From NCBI RefSeq assembly GCF_900111565.1, contig NZ_FOIK01000004.1:300808-364807 (forward strand): 64,000 nucleotides of DNA, given 5' to 3'. This stretch comes from Paenibacillus sp. NFR01 (GTDB lineage: Bacteria; Bacillota; Bacilli; Paenibacillales; Paenibacillaceae). The translations under genes and the position numbers were made by a program. The stretch's first letter is position 1, and each line of letters begins with the position of its first letter. Of the stretch, positions 27,028-36,025 are shown in pieces. Below the pieces are notes generated by a model. The model ran no database searches and was not told the origin of the DNA. It saw nothing but the letters and a program-made list of their open reading frames with translations.

Positions 27028-28644
27028 TTACACCCCGGCTTTCACGTATTTATCCAGCGTTCTGCGCACGGCCCCCGGACCGGCCAGCAGCTCGTGGAAC
27101 ATGTCCTCGATCTTCCGCCCGAGACCGATCTCATACAGCTTCACACCGAAGAGCGCTTCATCTTCAAGAATCGCCCGCACATTCGAAGCAGTGTCGCCGA
27201 GCGCTGCGCCTTGCAGCCGGGCTTGCAGCGATTCCAGCAGCGGATCGGGGCTGAGCGCAAACGGCTGGCCTGCATCGTCTACGCCAAGCAGATAACGGCA
27301 CCACACAGCGATCGCCAGCGGAATGGCGGTAAGCCGAGCCGGATCGAGGTCCTCCCTGCGGACATACGATTTGATCGTCTCGCCAAAGCGGATACCGACC
27401 TTCTGCGACGTATCGGTAGCGATCCGCTGCGGCGTATCCGGGATGAACGGATTGGCGAACCGCTCCTGCAGCACTTCGTCCAGGAACTGTTTCGGGCGGA
27501 TGATGCCTGGATCAACGACGACCGGGAGCCCTTCCTTGTAGCCGATGATCTCCACCAGACCGCGCAGCGTATCGTCTTTCATCTCGTCGGCAATCAAGGT
27601 ATAGCCGAGCAGACAGCCGGACACAGCCAGCGCGGTATGCAGCGGATTAAGGCAAGTGGTCACTTTCATGGTCTCAATCTTGTTGACCGTCTCGCGGTCG
27701 GTAAAGATGATGCCCGCTTCCTCAAGCTTCGGACGGCCGTTCGTGAATTTGTCTTCAATGACCAGATATTCGCTGATCTCGGCGTTAACGAACGGAGCGG
27801 TGTACGTGTTCTTCGACGTCACGATCACATCCATGTCCGTGATGCCCTGCTTCAGCAGCTCCGCCTGTACAGCTTCGGATGGGCGCGGCGTGATTTTATC
27901 GATCATGGACAGCGGGAAAGTGATTTTGGACTCGTCCTCCAGATAGTCCACGAATCCCGCTTCGACGAACCCTTTCGCCGCCCATTCCTTCGCCATCGTC
28001 ACGACGCCGTTCTTCAGCTTGTCGCCGTTATGCGAGCAGTTGTCCATGCTGACAAAGGTCATCGGGTATTGCCCTTTCACGTATCTGCGGTAAGCCAGCG
28101 CCGCAACCACGCTCATCGCATGGACGGCCGTATCCGGCCCGCCGGCGATATCCTTGTCCACGATGCCGAGATACTCGCCGTTTGGCCCGGTCAGCGAGTA
28201 GCCTTTTTCCGTAATCGTAAAGCTGGCCATTTGAAGCGACGGGTTCTCGAAGATTTCTGTCAGGCGCCGGTAGTCCGCATCGCGGCTCTTGCCCGCGGCC
28301 AGTCCTTCGACGATGCTGCTGACGATTTTTTTATGGAACTCGCCGTTCGCCGACATCAGCACCAGCAGCGTCAGGTTGTCGTACGGCTTATACACCTTGT
28401 CGATCATTTCAAAATCGAACGTTTCCGCCGCGACGATCCCCGTATCGGCGATGCCGCCGTCCAGCAGCTTCTGATGGGCATTGGCTACAAACCCGCGAAA
28501 AATATTGCCCGCGCCGAAGTGGACCCACTGCGGGTTACTGCGCGTATTCTCCGCCACCTGTGCGTAGTCGAATTCCGGCAGCTTGACGCCCGCCGCCGTC
28601 CAGGCGGCCTTCTCTTGCAGACTGTTTCTGGTCAGGCGCAGCAT
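27028..28644 (-). CDS. uxuB: Fructuronate reductase, mannitol dehydrogenase family (538 aa)
   Basis: Reduces D-fructuronate to D-mannonate with NADH. The Rossmann segment reads VHFGAGNIFRGF, and the family motif SMDNCSHNGDK lies near residue 195, including the Lys expected in the active site. Length is usual for the mannitol/mannonate dehydrogenase family. The ATG directly abuts the uxuA stop (TGAATG), with a GGGGG site in the end of uxuA, so translation is coupled. It supplies the substrate of UxuA in the same operon. Confidence 0.93.
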   Translation of the reverse strand: MLRLTRNSLQEKAAWTAAGVKLPEFDYAQVAENTRSNPQWVHFGAGNIFRGFVANAHQKLLDGGIADTGIVAAETFDFEMIDKVYKPYDNLTLLVLMSANGEFHKKIVSSIVEGLAAGKSRDADYRRLTEIFENPSLQMASFTITEKGYSLTGPNGEYLGIVDKDIAGGPDTAVHAMSVVAALAYRRYVKGQYPMTFVSMDNCSHNGDKLKNGVVTMAKEWAAKGFVEAGFVDYLEDESKITFPLSMIDKITPRPSEAVQAELLKQGITDMDVIVTSKNTYTAPFVNAEISEYLVIEDKFTNGRPKLEEAGIIFTDRETVNKIETMKVTTCLNPLHTALAVSGCLLGYTLIADEMKDDTLRGLVEIIGYKEGLPVVVDPGIIRPKQFLDEVLQERFANPFIPDTPQRIATDTSQKVGIRFGETIKSYVRREDLDPARLTAIPLAIAVWCRYLLGVDDAGQPFALSPDPLLESLQARLQGAALGDTASNVRAILEDEALFGVKLYEIGLGRKIEDMFHELLAGPGAVRRTLDKYVKAGV

Positions 28645-29721
28645 TCAGTTCACCCCCTTGGTGTTCTCCAGGCTGTCCCACACGCCGAGCAAATACATGA
28701 TGCCGAGCGCGCGGTCGTAGAGGCCGTATCCCGGACGGCAGTTTTTCTCCTCGCCCCACAGATGGCGGCCGTGGTCCGGACGGACATAACCGGTGTACCC
28801 GTTCTCGAAATACGCCTTAACGACTTCCGGCACATCGACGCTGCCGTCGCGGCCGCGATGCGACACTTCAATGAAATCGCCGTTCTCGAACACCTTGACG
28901 TTGCGGATATGGGCAAAATAAATGCGGTCATGGAATTCGCGGATCATCGCCGGCAGATCGTTCTCCGGGTTCGTGCCGAGCGAGCCGGTGCAGAAGGTCA
29001 GCCCGTTATACGGGCTTGGCACCATGTCCAGGAAGCGGCGGATCGTATCGCGGCTGCGGATGATGCGCGGCAGGCCGAAGATCGGCCAGGCCGGATCGTC
29101 AGGGTGGATCGCCATCTTGATGTCAACCTCTTCGCATACCGGAATGATGCGCTCCAGGAAATACTTCAGGTTCTCGAACAATTTATCTTCGGTCACGTCG
29201 GCATACGCAGCGAACAGCTCATCCAGTCTTGCCAGCCGCTCCGGCTCCCAGCCCGGCATCGTGAATTGTCCGGCGCCTTGCAGAATGCGGTCGACCATCT
29301 CCCGCGGGTTGTCGGTAATGGCCGCTTTTTCATAAAATAAGGCGTTGGAGCCGTCCGGCAATTCCTTGTACAGCTCGGTGCGCGTCCAGTCGAATACCGG
29401 CATGAAGTTGTAGCAGATGACTTTAACGCCGACTTTGGCCAGCTTGCGGATCGTATCGATATAAATATCGATATACTTGTCGCGGGTCGGCAGGCCGATC
29501 TTGATGTCGTCATGCACGTTGACGCTTTCCACGACGGCAGTGCTAAAACCCTTGGCCGTAATCTGGTCGGCAACCTCTTGAATCCGTTCCATCTCCCAGA
29601 CCTCGCCCGCCACTTTATCGTGCAGCGACCATACGATGCCCATTACCCCCGGAATTTGCCGCACATGATCGAGCGTAATGTTGTCGTTGCCTTCCCCGTA
29701 CCATCTCCACGTCATATTCAT
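28645..29721 (-). CDS. uxuA: Mannonate dehydratase (358 aa)
   Basis: Converts D-mannonate to 2-keto-3-deoxygluconate. The chain begins MNMTWRWYGEGNDNITLDHV, typical of UxuA, and has family motifs such as MAIHPDDP and RPDHGRHLWG, which carry metal ligands. ATG 29721 is chosen with GGAGGA 8 bases upstream; a longer in-frame start at 29763 would overlap the operator. It is first gene of the operon behind a near-consensus promoter, divergent from a GntR regulator. Confidence 0.95.
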   Translation of the reverse strand: MNMTWRWYGEGNDNITLDHVRQIPGVMGIVWSLHDKVAGEVWEMERIQEVADQITAKGFSTAVVESVNVHDDIKIGLPTRDKYIDIYIDTIRKLAKVGVKVICYNFMPVFDWTRTELYKELPDGSNALFYEKAAITDNPREMVDRILQGAGQFTMPGWEPERLARLDELFAAYADVTEDKLFENLKYFLERIIPVCEEVDIKMAIHPDDPAWPIFGLPRIIRSRDTIRRFLDMVPSPYNGLTFCTGSLGTNPENDLPAMIREFHDRIYFAHIRNVKVFENGDFIEVSHRGRDGSVDVPEVVKAYFENGYTGYVRPDHGRHLWGEEKNCRPGYGLYDRALGIMYLLGVWDSLENTKGVN

Positions 29722-29753
29722 GCCTGTTGTCCTCCTCCATAGTCGCCTGTATG

Positions 29754-29803
29754 TTGTATACAAGATTTAAATCGATCATAAAATAGCGCTATCTTTTTGT
29801 CAA
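29754..29803 (-). promoter_or_regulatory. uxuA promoter with GntR-type operator
   Basis: On the minus strand TTGACA (29798-29803), a 17-base spacer and TATGAT (29775-29780) make a near-perfect sigma-A promoter. The perfect palindrome TTGTATACAA (29754-29763) lies at about +5 to +14, a repressor position. It resembles hexuronate-regulator operators (TGGTATACCA type in E. coli UxuR/ExuR, recalled). A second palindrome, ATAGCGCTAT (29783-29792), sits between the -35 and -10 boxes and is cre-like but imperfect. Confidence 0.75.
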
Positions 29804-29864
29804 CAAATTCTGCCCTGAAATCAGTAAAGGCTTAAAAACGACGCGTTATGTGGCGACATTTCCT

Positions 29865-29893
29865 TTTAAAACGTCATGGATTTGATGTATACT
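29865..29893 (+). promoter_or_regulatory. Possible gntR promoter
   Basis: TATACT (29888) has TTTAAA 17 bases upstream (29865), giving a moderate -10 and a weak -35. It points towards the GntR gene 78 bases downstream. Confidence 0.3.
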
Positions 29894-29970
29894 AGCAGGT
29901 AGGATCGATTATCCACCTTTTATGTAACGGTCTTGTTTTTTGAAAAAATACATGTCGTGGAGCCTAAGTT

Positions 29971-30624
29971 ATGTCCATTAAAGAAGAAATTCTGCAGTCG
30001 CTGAAAACCGAAATTTTGAATCTGACGCTGAAGCCCGGCGCGATTTTGAGCGAAACCGTGTTGTCCGAGCGCTTTCAAATCTCCAGAACGCCGCTGCGGG
30101 ACGTGCTCAAGCAGCTTTCGCTGGAGTCCTACATCGATATTTATCCGAAAAAGGGCAATCTCGTCTCTTTTATCGATCTCGAATCGGTCGAGCAGATCAT
30201 CTATCTCCGCAGCGTGCTGGAGAAGGAAATCATCCGCAGCCTGTGCGGCAACCTGTCCGTCAAAGGCATTCTGGAGCTTAAGGAAATTGTGGAGAAGCAG
30301 CGGGCGGCGATGCGCGGGGAAGATGTGCTGGAGCCGTTCCTGGCCTGGGACGACGCCTTTCACAAAACGATGTTCAAGCTGGCCGGCCGCGAGTTTCTCT
30401 GGAACCTGATTCAGCAGTCGAATGTGCATTACGTGCGGTACCGCCGGCTGCATATGCTGAAACGGGAGAAGCTGGAGGGCATCGTCGCCGAGCATCGGTT
30501 CATCCTCGATTTCATGCTGGGGCAGGAGAGCGGCAACATCGAGGAGATGGTGCAGCATCATCTGCGCGACGACATCAATTCCCGGTATTTGCAGGACAAT
30601 TTTGCGGAATACATCAAAAGTTAA
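29971..30624 (+). CDS. GntR family regulator, FCD type (217 aa)
   Basis: An N-terminal winged helix-turn-helix (LSERFQISRTPLRDVLKQL) is followed by an all-helical FCD ligand domain with metal-binding His residues (DDAFHKTMF, EHRFILDFML, VQHHLRDDI). It is divergent from uxuA, which carries a TTGTATACAA palindrome at its promoter, so it is very likely the hexuronate-responsive repressor of the uxu/uxa operon. GTGGAG lies about 9 bases before the ATG. The inducer is presumably fructuronate, glucuronate or mannonate; this is not shown. Confidence 0.92.
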   Translation: MSIKEEILQSLKTEILNLTLKPGAILSETVLSERFQISRTPLRDVLKQLSLESYIDIYPKKGNLVSFIDLESVEQIIYLRSVLEKEIIRSLCGNLSVKGILELKEIVEKQRAAMRGEDVLEPFLAWDDAFHKTMFKLAGREFLWNLIQQSNVHYVRYRRLHMLKREKLEGIVAEHRFILDFMLGQESGNIEEMVQHHLRDDINSRYLQDNFAEYIKS

Positions 30625-30630
30625 CACACG

Positions 30631-30682
30631 GCAGCCCCGCGGCTTCCGCTCAATGAGCGCTGGCTGCGGGGCTGCTTATTTT
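30631..30682 (+). terminator. Terminator after the gntR gene
   Basis: A 10-bp inverted repeat (GCAGCCCCGC with GCGGGGCTGC) is extended by inner pairing and followed by TTATTTTT. It lies 6 bases after the stop. Confidence 0.8.
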
Positions 30683-30694
30683 TCCAGCCACAAC

Positions 30695-30704
30695 TGGTAT
30701 ACAA
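30695..30704. promoter_or_regulatory. Second TGGTATACAA operator-like site
   Basis: This site differs by one base from the TTGTATACAA palindrome at the uxuA promoter. It lies between the gntR terminator and the end of the converging araC gene, where no promoter is apparent. It may be chance or an auxiliary site. Confidence 0.25.
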
Positions 30705-30706
30705 GA

Positions 30707-31549
30707 TCAATGGTTCACGAGACGGCCGGCATAAGCGTTCCGGTATTCCGTTGGCGTCAGTCCGGTGGCTTTCTTGAACGACTTCATGAAGGGATGGCTG
30801 TCGGGATAGCCGAGCTGCTCCGCGATCTCCGTAACCTTACGGTTCGTGTCCGCAAGCAGGAATTTGGCGGTCTCCATTTTTTGCTGGACGAGGTACTGCT
30901 TGAGCGTGATCCCCGATATCGATGCGAACAATGCGGATAAGTGCTTCGGATTGTAGCCGAAATGCTCCCCGATCTCGCTGACCTTCAGAGGCTCCCGCCT
31001 CCGCCATTTAATATAATCGATGACATCGTTATAGAGCTGCTGCTTGGCCTGATTTTTGGACGGGGTTTGCCGGCGGAACATCTGGTTGTACAGCTCGCAC
31101 AGAGTCGCCGTGGTCAAATAGTCGTTCAGCGTCTTTTCCCGGTACGAACGTACGGAATCCTGAAGCTGCTTCAGCATAACGGCCATCTTATCCAGGCTGC
31201 GCAGCTCGCCCATCCGCGGAAGCACGATAACGCCTTCTTCGTACCGGTGCTCTTCCTCCCCCAGTTCGACTTCCTGCCCGGCGGCATGAAAATGAAGCCA
31301 ATAAAAGCTGCACTCGGACTCCCGGTAACCGAACTGCAGGGTATGCGGCGGCATCAGCAAATATTCTCCCACGTTTACGTCCAGCCGCTCCGTGCCGTTT
31401 GAAAGATAAAGGGTTCCCTCGGTCGGGACAAACAGCTCATATTCCCTGAGTGTCCGCGACAAATGGGTCCAGCCCGGTCCCTTCGTAACGAACTTGCCGG
31501 TCATGGCCATTTCCACGGGCCGCTCCAGCTGGAATCGGTAAGCAAGCAT
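30707..31549 (-). CDS. AraC family transcriptional regulator (280 aa)
   Basis: An N-terminal cupin-like domain (GTLYLSNGTERLDVNVGEYL) and C-terminal AraC DNA-binding domain (LKVSEIGEHFGYNPKHLSAL, VTEIAEQLGYPDSHPFMKSF). ATG 31549 is chosen with AAGGAGG 11 bases upstream; a longer frame to 31618 lacks a site. It is divergent from the GH127 arabinofuranosidase gene and so is its likely activator. The inducer may be an arabinose-containing sugar (inference). Confidence 0.9.
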   Translation of the reverse strand: MLAYRFQLERPVEMAMTGKFVTKGPGWTHLSRTLREYELFVPTEGTLYLSNGTERLDVNVGEYLLMPPHTLQFGYRESECSFYWLHFHAAGQEVELGEEEHRYEEGVIVLPRMGELRSLDKMAVMLKQLQDSVRSYREKTLNDYLTTATLCELYNQMFRRQTPSKNQAKQQLYNDVIDYIKWRRREPLKVSEIGEHFGYNPKHLSALFASISGITLKQYLVQQKMETAKFLLADTNRKVTEIAEQLGYPDSHPFMKSFKKATGLTPTEYRNAYAGRLVNH

Positions 31550-31737
31550 GATCCGTATTTCCTCCTTTTTCACACATTTAACTCCCCATAACGTACCAGA
31601 AACCCGGCAATGCTTCAATGCAACATCTTCCTTTTTGACACCAAATCGAACCTTCTGTTATTTACGGTAGACTGCGGCCCGCGCTACGCTTGTAAGGGCT
31701 TTAATGACGGGAAAATACGGAAGGGGTATGAACGAAA

Positions 31738-34029
31738 ATGAAGGAGCAGAAGCTGAAGCAGCATCCGCTGAACGATTTTGCGCTGGACCGGGTCCAGCTT
31801 ACGGCGGAATATCAGGGCAATGCCTTTGCAAGGGAGCTGGATTATTTGCTCAGCTACGTGCCGGACCGGCTGCTGGCCGGGTTTCGCGAGGTAGCCGGGA
31901 TGAAGCCGAAAGCGAAAATTTATCCGGGATGGGAAAATACCGAAATCCGCGGCCACACGCTCGGCCACTATCTGAAAGCATGCGCGCAGGCCTATGCGCA
32001 GAGCCGGAATGAAGAGATCTACGCGAAGCTGGAATATCTCCTTCAGGAGCTGGCGGCCTGCCAGCTGGACAGCGGCTATTTGTCGGCGTTTCCGGAAACG
32101 CTCATCGACAATGTCGAGCAGAAGCGGCCGGCTTGGGTGCCATGGTACACGATGCACAAGATCATTGCCGGCCTGATCGCCGTCCATGAAGCGACGGGAC
32201 TGCAAACCGCATTTGCCATCGTGAGCAGGCTGGGCGACTGGGTCGCGGATCGCACCTCGGGCTGGGACGATGAGATGCAGGCCACCGTGCTGGCCGTGGA
32301 GTACGGCGGGATGAACGACTGTCTGTACGATCTGTATAAAATCACCGGGAATCCCCGCCATCTGGAGGCCGCGCACCAGTTCGACGAGCTGCCGCTGTTC
32401 CAGGCCGTTTACGAGGGCAAGGATGTACTCCAGGGCAAACATGCCAATACGATGATTCCCAAGTTCGTCGGCGCGCTGAACCGCTATTTAACGCTGGGCG
32501 AAAGCGAAAGCTTCTATTACGAAGCAGCCCGCCGCTTCTGGGATACGGTCGTATACCATCATTCCTACATGACCGGGGGCAACAGCGAATCGGAGCATTT
32601 CGGGGCGCCTGATCTTCTGGACGCCAAACGCTCCGATATCACCTGCGAAACCTGCAACAGCTATAACATGCTGAAGCTGACCCGCGAGCTGTTCAAGCTG
32701 ACCCGGGACATCAAATACGCCGACTTTTACGAGACGACGTACGTGAATGCCATCCTCTCGTCGCAGAATCCCGAAACAGGGATGACGATGTACTTCCAGC
32801 CGATGGCGACCGGTTATTTCAAGGTGTACAGCTCGCCGTTCAACCATTTCTGGTGCTGCACGGGAACCGGCATGGAGAGCTTCACCAAGCTGAATGACAG
32901 CCTGTATTTCCAGCAGGGGCATCATCTTTATCTCAACCAATACATCAGCAGCCGCTTGGACTGGCAGGAACAGCATGCAGTTCTTCAGGTCGCTGCGGAT
33001 CTTCCGTATTCCGACGAGGTGCGTCTCACGCTCGAACTGCCGGAGGCGGTGGACAGCCGATTGGCACTGCATCTGCGTATTCCGTATTGGGCCCGTACCG
33101 GCATATCGGTGACGGTCAACGGTGCAGAAGTGCCGTCAGAGACCGCCGACGGTTATGCGTTGATCGAACGGATCTGGCGGCACGGCGATGAAGTGCGGCT
33201 GCGGCTGCCAATGCAGCCGTTTTATTCCCCGCTGCCGGATGCCCCGAATGTGGCCGGCTTCCAATACGGCCCGGTGGTGCTCAGTGCCGCCCTCGGCGCG
33301 GAGGATCTCCGCGAATCCCGGACAGGGATTGATGTCTCCATCCCGACAATGCACCGGCCAGTCAAAGATTACATCATTCCGCAAGGCATGACGCCTGAGG
33401 AATGGTTCGCCGGTTTCGAGCGGCATTTTGTCCGTCGGGCGGGCGAGCCGCTGGCTTTCGAACTGCGCGGCACCGACGAAGATGAACGTCTCGTCTTCAC
33501 GCCGCATTACAAGCAGCATCAGGAGCGTTACGGCATTTATTGGCGCTTCCTGGCGCCGGGCTCGTCCGAACTGCAGGCGCATCTGGACCGCAGCGCGCGC
33601 GAGCAGCGGCTGCGCGAAGCCACGCTCGACAGCGTTCAGGTCGGCAACGACCAGTACGAGCTGGAGCATCAGGTACAGGGCGAACGGACCTACGCCGGAA
33701 CCTGGGAAGGCCAAAACGGCCGCCGGGCCGAGGCTGGCGGTTGGTTTAGTTATGCGCTGAAGGTACTGCCGGAGGGTGAAACGACGCTTGCGGCGACGTT
33801 CGGCACGGTATGGGACAGCGGCGTTCTGGAGCTTCGCGTGGATGGCCGGACGCTGGCTACCGAAGCCTTTGAAGGCAGCTGGCGGCGCAACTTCCGGGAA
33901 GTGCTGTATCCACTGCCGGCGGAATGGACCGAAGGACGCACCGCCGTCACGGTCTCATTTCACGTGACCGGACCGTGGAACGGCATCTATGGCGTGCTGC
34001 GGACACTGAGCGCGAAGCACCTTGATTAA
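31738..34029 (+). CDS. GH127 beta-L-arabinofuranosidase-like glycosidase (763 aa)
   Basis: GH127 (DUF1680) enzymes remove beta-L-arabinofuranose with a Zn-bound Cys nucleophile. The expected site is visible: Glu304 and Cys306 in CETCNSYNM, and Cys373-Cys374 in WCCTGTG, matching Glu338/Cys340/Cys417/Cys418 of HypBA1 (recalled). The helical barrel is followed by two beta-sandwich regions. There is no signal peptide, so the enzyme is cytoplasmic. The start ATG is 188 bases from a divergent AraC gene; a TTGACA at 31635 with a poor -10 could be its promoter. It is monocistronic, with a terminator. GH146 is a related alternative. Confidence 0.9.
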   Translation: MKEQKLKQHPLNDFALDRVQLTAEYQGNAFARELDYLLSYVPDRLLAGFREVAGMKPKAKIYPGWENTEIRGHTLGHYLKACAQAYAQSRNEEIYAKLEYLLQELAACQLDSGYLSAFPETLIDNVEQKRPAWVPWYTMHKIIAGLIAVHEATGLQTAFAIVSRLGDWVADRTSGWDDEMQATVLAVEYGGMNDCLYDLYKITGNPRHLEAAHQFDELPLFQAVYEGKDVLQGKHANTMIPKFVGALNRYLTLGESESFYYEAARRFWDTVVYHHSYMTGGNSESEHFGAPDLLDAKRSDITCETCNSYNMLKLTRELFKLTRDIKYADFYETTYVNAILSSQNPETGMTMYFQPMATGYFKVYSSPFNHFWCCTGTGMESFTKLNDSLYFQQGHHLYLNQYISSRLDWQEQHAVLQVAADLPYSDEVRLTLELPEAVDSRLALHLRIPYWARTGISVTVNGAEVPSETADGYALIERIWRHGDEVRLRLPMQPFYSPLPDAPNVAGFQYGPVVLSAALGAEDLRESRTGIDVSIPTMHRPVKDYIIPQGMTPEEWFAGFERHFVRRAGEPLAFELRGTDEDERLVFTPHYKQHQERYGIYWRFLAPGSSELQAHLDRSAREQRLREATLDSVQVGNDQYELEHQVQGERTYAGTWEGQNGRRAEAGGWFSYALKVLPEGETTLAATFGTVWDSGVLELRVDGRTLATEAFEGSWRRNFREVLYPLPAEWTEGRTAVTVSFHVTGPWNGIYGVLRTLSAKHLD

Positions 34030-34045
34030 TCGGCACTGAAAAAGG

Positions 34046-34095
34046 AAGCCGAGCAGTCATTCTCCATTTGCAGGAGGATTGCTGCTCGGCTTTTT
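34046..34095. terminator. Terminator after the GH127 gene
   Basis: An 11-bp inverted repeat (AAGCCGAGCAG with CTGCTCGGCTT) is followed by TTT. On the opposite strand the hairpin is followed by CCTTTTT, so it may also serve the converging araC gene. Confidence 0.8.
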
Positions 34096-34158
34096 GGGCT
34101 TCCTTCCTTTTTCCACAAGTAAGGGTCACGGAGGATGCCGGCAGACCCCCCAGCTTAC

Positions 34159-34953
34159 TTACGGCCTCTCATCTTGAACGGCCTCCGGCTCATCACTGTT
34201 CATCTGGAATTTCCGGGGCGAAAGCCCGGTGATTTGCTTGAACTGCCTGCAGAAGTGCTCCACGTTATGATAGCCGCATTGAAAAGAAACTTCGGCCACG
34301 CTCAAGGTGTTGTGGAGGAGATACTCCTTAGCCAAACGGATCCGGCTGTTGATGACATCCTCCATGCAGGAGATGCCGAACGTTTTTTTGTAGATGCTCT
34401 GCAGATACCCGGGGCTGATCTGCAGGAACTGCGCCATTTTCGAGACATTCCAGCAATCGCCCGGGTCGCTCTGGATGGCCTTGCGAAGCCTTAGCAGATT
34501 ATAGTACTGGGCTTTGAAGCCTTCATGGAAATAAGACTCCAGCAGTTTATTGAATAGGGTCCGGAGCAAACAATCAATCGACGACTCCTTGTAATCCCGG
34601 TTGAAATTGTGCTCGACAATCAAAAGCTCAAACAGCCGGCTGCAATAATCCGGATCATCCAGCGCAAAGGGAATGCCCAGCGGCAGGGATGTCTTGGAAA
34701 CATAAGACTCATCGGATGAAAACCGGAGCCAGTCGTTGACGTACAAATCGTCGCAGGCCCGGTAAAAAATCTTCTGGTGCGCCCGGTAAAGAATGGCACA
34801 ATGCGAAGGGTATTCCTTGAGTACTCCGTCTACCCAGAATTGGGCGGGGGTTTTGGTGATGACCAGGAGCCAGCATTGATGCCCTTGGGGAATATCAAAA
34901 ACAAAATTGCTGTCATGCGTCGCATCCGTTTCCACATAATGGATAATATTCAT
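34159..34953 (-). CDS. AraC family transcriptional regulator (264 aa)
   Basis: An N-terminal AraC-binding domain and C-terminal DNA-binding domain with two helix-turn-helix motifs (VSKMAQFLQISPGYLQSI, LSVAEVSFQCGYHNVEHFCR). GGGAGG lies 8 bases before the ATG. It is divergent from the ABC importer genes at 35108-38812 and probably controls them. The ligand is unknown. Confidence 0.9.
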   Translation of the reverse strand: MNIIHYVETDATHDSNFVFDIPQGHQCWLLVITKTPAQFWVDGVLKEYPSHCAILYRAHQKIFYRACDDLYVNDWLRFSSDESYVSKTSLPLGIPFALDDPDYCSRLFELLIVEHNFNRDYKESSIDCLLRTLFNKLLESYFHEGFKAQYYNLLRLRKAIQSDPGDCWNVSKMAQFLQISPGYLQSIYKKTFGISCMEDVINSRIRLAKEYLLHNTLSVAEVSFQCGYHNVEHFCRQFKQITGLSPRKFQMNSDEPEAVQDERP

Positions 34954-35014
34954 CCTTATTACCTCCCGCGTCCGAGTATCTAAGCATTGATCAATAACCG
35001 GTGAGGATAGGTCA

Positions 35015-35070
35015 TTGTTTGGCTCAAAGTGATATTTTATTATATTTCCATATTACTGAAAGCGCTAACA
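35015..35070 (+). promoter_or_regulatory. Promoter and consensus cre of the first ABC importer operon
   Basis: TTGTTT (35015) and TATTAT (35038) are 17 bases apart. TGAAAGCGCTAACA (35057-35070) fits the CcpA cre consensus TGWAARCGYTWNCW at every position and lies just downstream of the expected start, a repressing location. AAGGAG follows at 35094. Confidence 0.7.
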
Positions 35071-35107
35071 ATACGAGAAGCTTTCTTAGACAGAAGGAGT
35101 GGTTCGA

Positions 35108-36025
35108 ATGCGTGTCTCCCCTTATGGCACGAGAAGCTCGATACGGAAATTTCTTTACATCCTGCCCTTCATGGTATTGCTCGGTGTGTTTGCCTACTAT
35201 CCGCTGTATGGATGGGTGTACTCCTTTTTTGATTATATGCCGCCTATCCCGTTATCCCAGTCGCCGTTTGTCGGTTTCAAATGGTTCCATTCCCTGGTCG
35301 AAAATCAGGTCAAGATCGACCAATTGCTGCAGGTCATCAAAAATACGTTCGGCATCAGCGGGCTCGGCATTCTGTTCTCCTGGCTGCCCATGATCTTCGC
35401 CATCTTCCTGACGGAAATCAAGGCGGTCCGGTTCCGGAAATTTATTCAGACGGTGACCACCCTTCCCAACTTCATCAGCTGGGTGCTGGTGTACTCCCTG
35501 GCCTTCTCCATGTTCTCCAGCGAGGGGATCGTCAACGGCTTTCTGCATCAGATCGGCCTGACCGATTCCCCCATTCTCTTCCTTCAGAATTCGGATCATG
35601 TCTGGATCACGCAGTGGGCCTGGGTGACCTGGAAAACGCTCGGCTGGTCGGCCATCCTGTACATTGCCGCAATCATGGGCATCGACGAATCGCTGTATGA
35701 AGCCGCTTACGTGGACGGTGCGACAAGAATGCAGGTGATCCGCCACGTGGTACTGCCCAGCATGCTGCCGACTTATTTCGTTCTGCTCATGTTGCAGATT
35801 GCCAGCTTCCTCAACAACGGACTGGAGCAATATTTCGTGTTTCAAAATGCCTTTAACAAAGAGAACATCCAGGTTCTCGATCTATACGTCTACAACCTGG
35901 CCATGGGCGGCGGCAGCTACTCCGTCTCCGTAGCCATCAGCATGCTGAAAAGCTTGATCAGCGTCGTGCTTCTCTTTTCGGTGAACGGCTTATCCAAATT
36001 GCTGAGAGGAGAGAGCATCGTATGA
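35108..36025 (+). CDS. Sugar ABC transporter permease, LplB type (305 aa)
   Basis: Six-helix MetI/MalF-like permease with the cytoplasmic EAA loop YEAAYVDGATRMQVIRHVVLP that contacts the ATPase. ATG 35108 is chosen with GGAG 8 bases upstream; a GTG at 35099 overlaps that site. It is first gene of a three-gene importer operon (permease, permease, binding protein). No ATPase gene is present nearby, so a shared MsmX-like ATPase is likely. Substrate is probably an oligosaccharide, inferred from neighbours. Confidence 0.93.
   Translation: MRVSPYGTRSSIRKFLYILPFMVLLGVFAYYPLYGWVYSFFDYMPPIPLSQSPFVGFKWFHSLVENQVKIDQLLQVIKNTFGISGLGILFSWLPMIFAIFLTEIKAVRFRKFIQTVTTLPNFISWVLVYSLAFSMFSSEGIVNGFLHQIGLTDSPILFLQNSDHVWITQWAWVTWKTLGWSAILYIAAIMGIDESLYEAAYVDGATRMQVIRHVVLPSMLPTYFVLLMLQIASFLNNGLEQYFVFQNAFNKENIQVLDLYVYNLAMGGGSYSVSVAISMLKSLISVVLLFSVNGLSKLLRGESIV

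Noticed and set aside
27028..29340. Very long plus-strand frame opposite uxuB/uxuA
   Set aside because: Antisense to two well-recognised enzymes; composition rich in Arg/His/Gln and no start signal.
31635..31663. TTGACA as the promoter of the GH127 gene
   Set aside because: The -35 is perfect but the sequence 17 bases on (TTATTT) is a poor -10, so it is mentioned only as a possibility.
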